In this document: positions 24,413-31,316 of the stretch, in pieces
Position numbering within the stretch: position 1 is the stretch's first letter
Layout: each line of letters begins with the position of its first letter
Origin: Abyssibacter profundi
Lineage (GTDB): Bacteria > Pseudomonadota > Gammaproteobacteria > Nevskiales > OUC007
Assembly (NCBI RefSeq): GCF_003151135.1
Contig: NZ_QEQK01000005.1
Span: 62,001-126,000, forward strand
Direction of reading: 5' to 3'
DNA length: 64,000 bases
The notes under the pieces: model-generated
Told to the model about the DNA's origin: nothing
The model's input: the letters and a program-made list of their open reading frames with translations, nothing else
Database searches by the model: none
Position numbers and translations under genes: made by a program

Positions 24413-25156
24413 ATGCGCGACATTCTCGGATCGGTACTGTCCAGCACCCTGGCTGGTTGGCGTGGCACCAGCGCCTTTGGCGTTCAGCGTCAGCCGGAGC
24501 AGTTGCTTGAGTTGTTCGAGTTCGAGGGATGCCCGTACTGCCGGCTGGTGCGCGAGGCGTTGACGGAAATGGACCTGGATGTGCTGATCCGGCCCTGTCC
24601 CAAGGGCGGGCAGCGCTTCCGCCCCCAGGTGAGCGAGCAGGGCGGCAAGGCGCAGTTTCCTTATCTGGTTGATCCCAACACCGGGACGGCCTTGTATGAA
24701 TCCGACGCGATCATCCGCTACCTGGCCGAGACTTATGGCGCCCGCCGTCCTCGGGGCGGCGGTCACGGGTTACGGGTGCTGACCAGCCAGCTGGCCAGCC
24801 TGCCGCGGCTCACGCGCGGCCTGCGGGCCCGGGCATCGCAGCCGCCCGAGCAGCCGCTGGAACTGTATTCGTTTGAGTCCAGCCCCTATTCAAGGCCCGT
24901 GCGTGAACGACTGTGCGAGCTGGAACTGCCCTACATCCTGCGCAACATGGGCAAGGCGCAGAAGGCCGACATGGGGCCACCGATCGTCCGCCGGAAGTTT
25001 TATCCCGATGCCGGGATTCGGGGGCGGAATCGTCAGCGGATGCATGCCGAGACCGGCCGCCTGCAGGTGCCGTACCTGATCGATCCCAATACCGACACGC
25101 GGCTTTACGAGTCCGCTGACATTCTTCGCTACCTCAACGAGACCTACGCGCAATGA
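24413..25156 (+). CDS. Protein with two tandem glutathione S-transferase N-terminal (thioredoxin-fold) domains
   Basis: 247 residues. Domain 1 (about 30-110) has LLELFEFEGCPYCRLVREAL with a dithiol CPYC (Cys40, Cys43), then PYLVDPNTGTALYESDAIIRYLAETYG. Domain 2 (about 147-245) repeats it as LELYSFESSPYSRPVRERL, where the site reads SPYS, then PYLIDPNTDTRLYESADILRYLNETYA. Each is a GST_N_3-like fold with the cis-Pro and the ESxxI glutathione-binding strand, and no alpha-helical GST C-terminal domain is present. It may be a glutathione-dependent redox protein with one dithiol and one Ser-type domain. It overlaps the DAHP synthase gene by ATGA at 25153-25156. Confidence 0.85.
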   Translation: MRDILGSVLSSTLAGWRGTSAFGVQRQPEQLLELFEFEGCPYCRLVREALTEMDLDVLIRPCPKGGQRFRPQVSEQGGKAQFPYLVDPNTGTALYESDAIIRYLAETYGARRPRGGGHGLRVLTSQLASLPRLTRGLRARASQPPEQPLELYSFESSPYSRPVRERLCELELPYILRNMGKAQKADMGPPIVRRKFYPDAGIRGRNRQRMHAETGRLQVPYLIDPNTDTRLYESADILRYLNETYAQ

Positions 25157-26523
25157 ACGCTCCGCTTACTCCGGATTCCAGTCAGTGGTCGCCAACCTCG
25201 TGGACCGACTATCAGGCCGTGCAACAAGCCCAGTACCCGGATGCCGAGGCCCTTCAGGCCGTACTGGATCAGCTCAGTCACATGCCGCCGCTGGTCACCT
25301 CCTGGGAGATCATGGCGCTGCGCAAGCAGTTCGCCGATGCCGCGGCCGGTCGCAAGTTCGTGCTGCAGGGCGGCGATTGCGCCGAGAGTTTTGCCGACTG
25401 CACGCCAGACATCATCACCAACCGGCTCAAGGTGCTGCTGCAAATGAGCTTGGTGCTGGTGCACGGACTCAAGAAGCGCGTGGTCCGCGTCGGCCGTTTT
25501 GCGGGGCAGTACGCCAAACCGCGGTCGTCGGATCTGGAAACCCGTGACGGCGTGACGCTGCCCAGCTACCGGGGCGACATCATCAACGCGCCCGATTTCA
25601 CCGAGGCGGCCCGCGTGCCCGATCCGCAGCGCTTGCTCACGGCGCATGCGCGTTCGGCCATGACGCTGAACTTCGTGCGAGGCCTCATCGATGGCGGCTT
25701 TGCCGATCTGCATCACCCGGAATACTGGGATTTGCAATGGGTGGAGCATGCGCCGCTGGCCAAGGAATACCAGCGCCGGGTTGATGCCATCGGCGATTCG
25801 CTGCGGTTTATGGAAACCCTGGCCGAACAGTCGATTAGCGAGCTGTCCCGTGTGGATTTCTTCACCAGTCATGAGGCTCTGCATCTGCCCTATGAGCAGG
25901 CGTCGACCCGGCGGGTGCCGCGCCAGCCGGGCTGGTACAACCTCTGTACCCACATGCCCTGGATTGGCAAGCGGACAGCGGACCTGAACGGGGCCCATGT
26001 CGAGTATTGCCGCGGTATCCAGAATCCGGTCGGGGTCAAAATCGGTCCGGGGATGGATGTGGCCTGGGTGCTGGGGCTGCTGGAGCGCCTGAACCCCGAC
26101 AACATTCCCGGCAAGGTCGCCCTGATTCATCGCATGGGCGCAGAGGTCATCGCCAGCGAGCTACCGCCGATTCTGGAGGCCGTGCGCGACAGTGGCCGGT
26201 CGGTGTTATGGATGTGCGATCCCATGCACGGCAACACCGAATCCGTGGCAGGCGGCGTTAAGACCCGGCGTTTCGACAACATCCGCTCCGAACTGGATCA
26301 GGCCTTCGATCTGCATGCCGCAGCCGGAACCTATCTAGGCGGAGCCCATCTGGAACTCACCGGCGAAAACGTCACCGAGTGCATGGGCGGCGCTCGTGAT
26401 CTAACGGAGACCGACCTGGCCCGGGCGTATCACACGACGGTCGACCCGCGGCTGAACTACGAACAGGCCCTGGAACTGGCCATGCTCATCGTCCACAAGC
26501 AGGCCTCGGTGGAGGCCGGCTGA
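25153..26523 (+). CDS. Class II 3-deoxy-7-phosphoheptulonate (DAHP) synthase
   Basis: 456 residues, the length of plant-type (class II) DAHP synthases. It condenses phosphoenolpyruvate and erythrose-4-phosphate in the first step of the shikimate pathway. Landmarks are WSPTSWTDYQAVQQAQYPD, the metal-site Cys in VLQGGDCAESF, RVGRFAGQYAKPRS, GRSVLWMCDPMHGNTE (metal His) and LGGAHLELTGENVTECMGG (metal Glu). No extra N-terminal regulatory extension like that of M. tuberculosis is evident. It sits in an operon after the tandem-GST protein and before two tiny membrane proteins. Confidence 0.94.
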   Translation: MNAPLTPDSSQWSPTSWTDYQAVQQAQYPDAEALQAVLDQLSHMPPLVTSWEIMALRKQFADAAAGRKFVLQGGDCAESFADCTPDIITNRLKVLLQMSLVLVHGLKKRVVRVGRFAGQYAKPRSSDLETRDGVTLPSYRGDIINAPDFTEAARVPDPQRLLTAHARSAMTLNFVRGLIDGGFADLHHPEYWDLQWVEHAPLAKEYQRRVDAIGDSLRFMETLAEQSISELSRVDFFTSHEALHLPYEQASTRRVPRQPGWYNLCTHMPWIGKRTADLNGAHVEYCRGIQNPVGVKIGPGMDVAWVLGLLERLNPDNIPGKVALIHRMGAEVIASELPPILEAVRDSGRSVLWMCDPMHGNTESVAGGVKTRRFDNIRSELDQAFDLHAAAGTYLGGAHLELTGENVTECMGGARDLTETDLARAYHTTVDPRLNYEQALELAMLIVHKQASVEAG

Positions 26524-26708
26524 TGTCGGCTGCAGCCTGGGTGTTGATCGGGCTGGGTGTGTTCCTGGTCTGCGGGTTCGGATTCATCCTCAAGCGGGTG
26601 CGGCTGGCCCGTGAGCAGGAGGCGCGTGCGGACTGGAGCAAGGTGCGCGAGTGGCAGGATGATGAAGACGACGACTGGGGCCAGCCGCCGTCGGGCAAGG
26701 CGCCGTGA
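26523..26708 (+). CDS. Small single-pass membrane protein
   Basis: 61 residues. An N-terminal membrane helix (AAAWVLIGLGVFLVCGFGFIL) is followed by a basic junction KRVRLAREQ and an acidic tail EWQDDEDDDWGQPP, which predicts a periplasmic N-terminus and cytoplasmic tail. The ATG overlaps the DAHP synthase stop (TGATG at 26521-26525) and its own stop overlaps the next small frame. Function is unknown; translational coupling supports it as real. Confidence 0.65.
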   Translation: MSAAAWVLIGLGVFLVCGFGFILKRVRLAREQEARADWSKVREWQDDEDDDWGQPPSGKAP

Positions 26709-26830
26709 TCTGGCTGTTTGGATTGCTGGCCGTCAGCCTGCTCGGCGCGGGGCTCTGGGTGCGTCGGCTTAACCGGCCGTCGGACCGGTCGTCGGCATCA
26801 GCGACTGCAGAGCGCGCCAACCGCCGTTGA
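26705..26830 (+). CDS. Tiny membrane protein, translationally coupled (41 residues)
   Basis: The GTG at 26705 overlaps the preceding stop (GTGA at 26705-26708). The product would be one hydrophobic helix (IWLFGLLAVSLLGAGLWV), then RRLNRP and a Ser/Arg-rich tail, stopping at 26828-26830. The last 62 bases lie antisense to the convergent rhodanese gene. The coupling and the clear helix favour a real gene, but length and overlap make it tentative. Confidence 0.4.
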   Translation: MIWLFGLLAVSLLGAGLWVRRLNRPSDRSSASATAERANRR

Positions 26831-27149
26831 CGGACACGACGTTGCGGTAGCCCATCTGCGTGAGTGCGTCGGCCGCCAGCGCGGAGCGATAGCCGCCGCC
26901 GCAGTAAAGATAAAGCGGCGTTGAAAGGTCGGGATGCCGGGCTTCGATGTCGCGCTCGATCACGCCCTTGCCCAGATGTTCGGCGCCGGCCACATGTCCG
27001 GCGGCGTATTCATCGACCTCGCGAACGTCGAGGAGCACCGCGTCGGGTTGTTGCGACAGCTGTTGCGCGAGTTCGTCGGCCTCGATTTCTCGGATGCGTG
27101 TGCGGGCGGCGTCCACCAGCCGCAGAAACCCGGGGGCGTGCCGGACCAA
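26769..27149 (-). CDS. Rhodanese-like domain protein
   Basis: About 126 residues from TTG 27149. The rhodanese domain shows LDVREVDEYAAGHVAGAEHLGKGVIE and the active loop YCGGGYRS with the catalytic Cys, then AADALTQMGYRNVVSVNGGW. It could transfer sulfane sulfur or act in thiol redox. The start was chosen because homologues begin near APGFLRLVDAARTRI and the TTG lies 7 bases after the stop of the anti-sigma gene. The frame is open further upstream, but only inside that gene. It is the third gene of the sigma/anti-sigma operon. Confidence 0.85.
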   Translation of the reverse strand: MVRHAPGFLRLVDAARTRIREIEADELAQQLSQQPDAVLLDVREVDEYAAGHVAGAEHLGKGVIERDIEARHPDLSTPLYLYCGGGYRSALAADALTQMGYRNVVSVNGGWRALQSLMPTTGPTAG

Positions 27150-27156
27150 GCCTGGC

Positions 27157-27933
27157 CTACGCGCCGACCTTGCCGACCATGGCAATCCGGCCTTGGTCGG
27201 AGACCACAACACCGCCAGGGCGTTCGACGGTAATGGCGAACAGCGTTGGCTGGCCGACCGGTAGCTTGGGATCAATGGGGATCACGACCTCGCCGGCTTC
27301 GTTCACATCGAAGACCCCGCCATCCACCGGGTGTTTCTCCCGGGTGCCGTCAAATATCCAGAGCTGGTACTGGGACTGGCTCGGGTCATTTGGCGCCAGA
27401 TTGCGAATGGTCATGTAGCCGCGCTGATCAGCCTGACTCCAGACCACCGAGCCCTGCGCCTCGTCGCCGGCCGCCGGATCCTCCGTGCCGGCCAGCGCAA
27501 ACTGCACGACCTCGGGGTCTTCTGCAGCCAGCTGATCCCGGAGCTCGGCCACGGTGGGCTCGGCCGGCACCGGTTCCGGTGCCTGCGGCCACCAGCCGGC
27601 GATCGCTGCAATCAGACAGGCCGCTGCTGCAAACCAGGCCAGACCTGCGCTTTGGCTGCGTGCCTGGGCGGATGGTTGCGGCGAGATCTGCGCCACGGTT
27701 GCGGGGGCTGGTTCGGCGGCCGGGAGCACGGCCTCGGCGCGGATGCGCTCGGCCAGATGCTCGGGCATGGGCTCGACGGACTGTTCACTCCGGGCCAGGT
27801 CGTAGGCTGCCGCCACGGCCTCCAGCTCCGCGAACTCGGGGTCATCGCGGTCCAGACGCAGACGCTCCTCGGCCGTGAGTTCGCCCGAAAGCGCTCTCAG
27901 CCAGAGGTCCATGTTGTCGTCAGACTGCGCCAT
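27157..27933 (-). CDS. RskA-type anti-sigma factor
   Basis: 258 residues. The short cytoplasmic part (MDLWLRALSGELTAEERLRL…) has no CxxC zinc motif. One membrane helix follows at about residues 98-114 (GLAWFAAAACLIAAIAGW). The periplasmic domain ends with the RskA C-terminal pattern GYMTIRNLAPNDPSQSQYQLWIFDG, then GGVFDVNEAGEVVIPID and AITVERPGGVVVSDQ. It should hold the adjacent sigma factor at the membrane until a signal, in other systems proteolysis or redox change, releases it. It directly abuts the sigma gene. Confidence 0.88.
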   Translation of the reverse strand: MAQSDDNMDLWLRALSGELTAEERLRLDRDDPEFAELEAVAAAYDLARSEQSVEPMPEHLAERIRAEAVLPAAEPAPATVAQISPQPSAQARSQSAGLAWFAAAACLIAAIAGWWPQAPEPVPAEPTVAELRDQLAAEDPEVVQFALAGTEDPAAGDEAQGSVVWSQADQRGYMTIRNLAPNDPSQSQYQLWIFDGTREKHPVDGGVFDVNEAGEVVIPIDPKLPVGQPTLFAITVERPGGVVVSDQGRIAMVGKVGA

Positions 27934-28488
27934 CTACTTCGTTCCCGGCTCGTTGAGCCAGCCCTTGAGCCGCGTGAGCCCGCGCCGCATATGCGACTTG
28001 ACGGTGCCCAGCGGCATGTCCAGTTTCTCCGCGATCTCGGCGTGGCTGTAGCCATAGACCACACCTAGATCGAGGGTTTCGCGCTCTTCGTCGCGCAAAT
28101 CACCCAAACGGTCGCGGATGTATCCGGCTTCCGTACACAGCTCGGGGTTGGCATCGGCATGTGGGTTCTCGACCCCGGCCGCCGGCAACTCCTCTGCCGT
28201 GGGGTGCCGCGTTTCGGCCCGAAAACGGTCGATAATGCGGCGCTTGGCGATCATGGCGACGAAGACAGTCTCCGATCGCTTGGTCCGGTCGTATCGGGCA
28301 GCGGACTTCCACAATTCGAGAAAGACCTCCTGCACCGCATCTTCTGCGTCGGCCGGGCGCTTGAAATAGCGTCTTGCGATGGACCAGACCAGGCCGCCGT
28401 ACTGCTCGATGCACGCATTGACGGCCGCGGAATCCCCGCGGGCGATGCGTTCGAGTACGGTAAGTTCGGCCGTCGGAGTGGACTGCAT
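27934..28488 (-). CDS. ECF-type RNA polymerase sigma factor (SigK-like pair with RskA)
   Basis: 184 residues from ATG 28488. Region 2 is CIEQYGGLVWSIARRYFKRPADAEDAVQEVFLELWKSAARYDR, and region 4 is LGVVYGYSHAEIAEKLDMPLGTVKSHMRRGLTRLKGWL. The frame is open 25 codons upstream, but the start with MQSTPTAELTVLERIARGD fits family starts. It pairs with the RskA-like anti-sigma downstream and is divergent from an exported MsrA gene 195 bases away, hinting at an oxidative-stress regulon (inference). Confidence 0.9.
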   Translation of the reverse strand: MQSTPTAELTVLERIARGDSAAVNACIEQYGGLVWSIARRYFKRPADAEDAVQEVFLELWKSAARYDRTKRSETVFVAMIAKRRIIDRFRAETRHPTAEELPAAGVENPHADANPELCTEAGYIRDRLGDLRDEERETLDLGVVYGYSHAEIAEKLDMPLGTVKSHMRRGLTRLKGWLNEPGTK

Positions 28489-28585
28489 GACTGGATTGTT
28501 TCGGACCCGAGCGCTGCGCGCAAGCGCGGGGAGCGAAATCATCCCGGTCATTGCAATGTCCACCCGCGCCTCCGTGTCTAATCCC

Positions 28586-28606
28586 GTACGACCATCAAGT
28601 TCGTAC
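28586..28606. promoter_or_regulatory. Imperfect palindrome between divergent sigma and msrA genes
   Basis: GTACGA-N9-TCGTAC (6-bp arms). It contains GAACTT on the minus strand, about 100 bases upstream of the sigma-factor ATG, which looks like an ECF -35 element, with TTAGAC 16 bases further along. It is either an operator or part of an autoregulated promoter. Evidence is by eye only. Confidence 0.3.
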
Positions 28607-28683
28607 CGGGCAAAGGCTTTGGATGCGTGGGAAGCGACCGGTTATCGGCGGGTCTACTCCATCCATCCCTCACGGAAAGCGTC

Positions 28684-29277
28684 ATGACAGGATCGAAAAT
28701 GGGGCTGCAAGCGCTTGTGCTGCTCGCGGCCATGGTGGTGTCTCCAGTGCAGGCCGAGCAGGCGATATTCGCCAGCGGCTGCTTCTGGTGTACCGAATCG
28801 GATTTCGAAAAGGTCGAGGGCGTGCGCGAGGCGGTGTCGGGCTATATCGGCGGAGCGGTTGAGAACCCCAGCTACGAGGCTGTCTCGACCGGGCGCACCG
28901 GGCATACCGAGGCGGTGCGTGTCGACTACGACCCGGCTGTGGTCTCCTACCAAACCCTGTTGGATGTGTACTGGCGCAACGTCGACCCCACGACCGATCA
29001 GGGCCAGTTCTGCGACAAGGGCTCGCAGTACCGACCGGGGATTTACCCGCTGAACGATGCCCAGATGGAGGCCGCGCTGGCCTCCAGGCAGGCGATTATC
29101 GACGCGGGCCGCGTCCAGCCCGTATTGGTGGAAATCGAACCCGCCACAACGTTCTACGTGGCCGAGGACCACCACCAGAACTACTACAAGACCCATACGC
29201 TGCGGTACCGCTATTACCGCTTCGCCTGCGGTCGTGATGCCCGGCTGAAAGAACTCTGGGGGGAGCCGCCGTCCTAA
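28684..29277 (+). CDS. msrA: Peptide-methionine (S)-S-oxide reductase, exported
   Basis: 197 residues. An N-terminal signal peptide (LQALVLLAAMVVSPVQA) precedes the MsrA core: the active-site ASGCFWCTESDFEKVEGV with catalytic Cys, SGYIGG, YEAVSTGRTGHTEAVRVDYDP, and DQGQFCDKGSQYRPGI. YVAEDHHQNYYKTH follows. It repairs methionine-S-sulfoxide in proteins, here in the periplasm. The C-terminal Cys (RFACGRDAR) may be the recycling residue. It is divergent from an ECF sigma/RskA pair. Confidence 0.93.
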   Translation: MTGSKMGLQALVLLAAMVVSPVQAEQAIFASGCFWCTESDFEKVEGVREAVSGYIGGAVENPSYEAVSTGRTGHTEAVRVDYDPAVVSYQTLLDVYWRNVDPTTDQGQFCDKGSQYRPGIYPLNDAQMEAALASRQAIIDAGRVQPVLVEIEPATTFYVAEDHHQNYYKTHTLRYRYYRFACGRDARLKELWGEPPS

Positions 29278-29526
29278 GGGCGCGCGGGCTCATTCCGGTC
29301 GCTCGGCGGGCTCCAGCTGGGCTGGACGGCCGGGTGCCTTCCCGATTGGACTGCGCCGACAACCTGTTGCTGGACAGATGTGCCGGTCGCGGCGCGCCGG
29401 ACAGGACAGGGTCTTGGCCCATGGGCGGGCCACGAAGCCTGTGCATCCGTTCCGGTGCGCTGGCCTGCCTGCGCTGCAGGCCGGACTGCGCCGGCCGCAG
29501 CGATCCGTTGCTGACCTAGGCCTCGG
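29278..29526. other. Intergenic stretch without a recognised gene
   Basis: 249 bases between msrA and the convergent YHS gene. The only frame of note, from GTG 29334, would give a 61-residue Cys/Arg-rich peptide with no family features or ribosome-binding site. No terminator with a T-tract is seen. Confidence 0.4.
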
Positions 29527-29985
29527 TTAATCGTGGCCGATCTTGGGCCACTGGGCATCGGCCTGCTCAATGAATGCGGGCCGGCGTGCCTCCCACTTGG
29601 CCTGGATGGAGGCGTTGTAGTTGAGGTAGAGCTTGCCATCGACGATGGACCAGGCGTCCGGGTCGATCTTCACCAGGTCACCCTTGGCCACCGCATAGGC
29701 GCAATGGCCGCCGTACTGTGGTGCGTAGCGATCCGGCGTGGCTTCGAACAGTGCCTGGTGTTTGGCATTGGCGAATCGCCAGGTCGCGCCTTCCCAGGTC
29801 AGCGTGTGGTCCGGCGAGCCTTTGGTGGGCTGGCCCAGCGTGAAATAGGCCACCGGGTCATAGCCCTGGATGGCGACATCGCTGAACCAGCCGGTGTAGA
29901 TCTTCTGCCCGGCGATGGCCGGCGTGAGCAGCATCAGACCTGCGGCCAGCAGCGCCCAGCGGGGCAGGCGGGAGACATTCGACAT
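29527..29985 (-). CDS. YHS domain-containing exported protein
   Basis: 152 residues from ATG 29985, which follows GAGGT by 5 bases. A signal peptide (LPRWALLAAGLMLLTPAIAG) leads to the YHS-like core: VAIQGYDPVAYFTLGQPTKGSPDHTLTWEGATWRFANAKHQALFEATPDRYAPQYGGHCAYAVAKG, and SIVDGKLYLNYN. Members occur near copper or redox functions, but no partner is adjacent and no metal role can be claimed from sequence alone. Its upstream region borders the left end of the mobile element at about 30129. Confidence 0.85.
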   Translation of the reverse strand: MSNVSRLPRWALLAAGLMLLTPAIAGQKIYTGWFSDVAIQGYDPVAYFTLGQPTKGSPDHTLTWEGATWRFANAKHQALFEATPDRYAPQYGGHCAYAVAKGDLVKIDPDAWSIVDGKLYLNYNASIQAKWEARRPAFIEQADAQWPKIGHD

Positions 29986-30128
29986 GGTGACCTCGTGGCT
30001 TGGATGTGGGGGATAAGACCGGGGCAAACCGGGTTTCTTGCTAGGGCGTCGTCCGGGCTGTCGGGTTCGGTACCATGCACCGCTGATCGCATTGTTGACC
30101 GAAGGGCATTGTCATGATTCCCGCCGGC

Positions 30129-30139
30129 ATAAGTGATAC
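30129..30139 (+). repeat. Left border repeat of the recombinase element
   Basis: ATAAGTGATAC at 30129-30139. Its first nine bases recur inverted at 35220-35228, and its last nine recur in direct orientation at 35187-35195. It lies 20 bases upstream of the first recombinase ATG. Confidence 0.55.
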
Positions 30140-30158
30140 CTGGTGTTAGATTGGTCGT

Positions 30159-31316
30159 ATGGACCTCTTCTATAGCACCAGCAAGTTCAAGCTCAACGGC
30201 CAGAGCTACACAGGTTTCCCGATCCTGATCTCAGAGGAAGGGAAGGTCGTGGGAGAAGCTCTCGACTTCTGTATCACCTACCTGATCAAGCGTGGTCGGG
30301 TTGAATCGAAGAAGTCTTGGGTGACCTACGGGAAGGCGCTTTACCAGTTCTTCGGGTGGTGCGAAGCCAATGCCATCGATTGGCGAGATGTCGGCAATGA
30401 CCGAGAGGCGACCATCTTGGCTGAGTTCCGAGACTGGAACCTGAGCGAAGAGGGTGGAAGTCTGGCGGCAAGGACGGTAAACGCTCGCATGCGGCTGCTG
30501 TGTGCGTTCTATCGCTACGCGGCAAATAAGGGCTGGGTTGCGTCTGTCCCGTATGACATGGAGACGATCACCGTGAGGCAGCCCAAGGGGTTCCTCGCCC
30601 ATGTCGATGCCAGTGGTGGGGAGCGAGTGTCGGCAGACGTGATGCTGAAGACGCCGAGAACCTTGATCCGCGTGCTGACTAAGTATCAATCCCTGGACCT
30701 GTTGAACGCCATCAAGAACCCGACGCACAGACTGATGGTGCGATTGGGGCTGACGACCGGACTGCGCCGCGAGGAGCTGGCGACGTTCCCGTTGAAATAC
30801 GTCATCAACCCCGTCACCTACACAAAGCATCGCTCATTCGTCCGGGTCAATCTTGATCCGAGGGACATGGTGATCAAACGGAATCAGCCGAGAGGGATCG
30901 ATGTGCCGCGCACGGTTATGGAAGACCTGTGGCAATACGTGATCCATGAGCGGCACCAGTTAGAAAGCCTCTCTGGCCAGGCTCAGCCGACGCTCTTTCT
31001 GACGGCGGATGGCCTGCCCTATGCCAACGATGGCGCAGCGTTCCTGGGCATTGTGAAGCGGGCTGGTGAGATTGCTGGTATCCCCTACGTCAATGTCCAT
31101 GTGCTGCGGCATACCTACGCGACACACACGCTGTACGCGATGATGAAATCCAAGGCTCAGACGCACGCACTGATGTATGTGCGCGACCGGTTGGGTCATG
31201 CGTCGGTGACCACGACCGAGAAGTACCTGCACTGCTTCTCCGAGTTGGAGGACGCGCTGATGAACGATTACCAGAACGAGATCGATGTCATCAGCCAGGA
31301 GGTCGCCTGTGGCTAA
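30159..31316 (+). CDS. Tyrosine recombinase 1 of the element (TnpA-like)
   Basis: 385 residues. After an SAM-like core-binding domain (SKKSWVTYGKALYQFFGWCEANAIDW…), the catalytic domain has Arg I in LGLTTGLRREEL, His-x-x-Arg in VHVLRHTYATH, and RLGHASVTTTEKYLH with His and the nucleophilic Tyr. All catalytic residues are present, so this should be an active DNA strand-exchange enzyme. The next gene's GTG start lies inside its last codons. Its size is close to Tn554 TnpA (about 360 residues). Confidence 0.9.
   Translation: MDLFYSTSKFKLNGQSYTGFPILISEEGKVVGEALDFCITYLIKRGRVESKKSWVTYGKALYQFFGWCEANAIDWRDVGNDREATILAEFRDWNLSEEGGSLAARTVNARMRLLCAFYRYAANKGWVASVPYDMETITVRQPKGFLAHVDASGGERVSADVMLKTPRTLIRVLTKYQSLDLLNAIKNPTHRLMVRLGLTTGLRREELATFPLKYVINPVTYTKHRSFVRVNLDPRDMVIKRNQPRGIDVPRTVMEDLWQYVIHERHQLESLSGQAQPTLFLTADGLPYANDGAAFLGIVKRAGEIAGIPYVNVHVLRHTYATHTLYAMMKSKAQTHALMYVRDRLGHASVTTTEKYLHCFSELEDALMNDYQNEIDVISQEVACG

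Noticed and set aside
29334-29519. 61-residue Cys-rich plus-strand frame between msrA and the YHS gene
   Set aside because: GTG start without a ribosome-binding site, no recognisable domain, composition like random GC-rich sequence.
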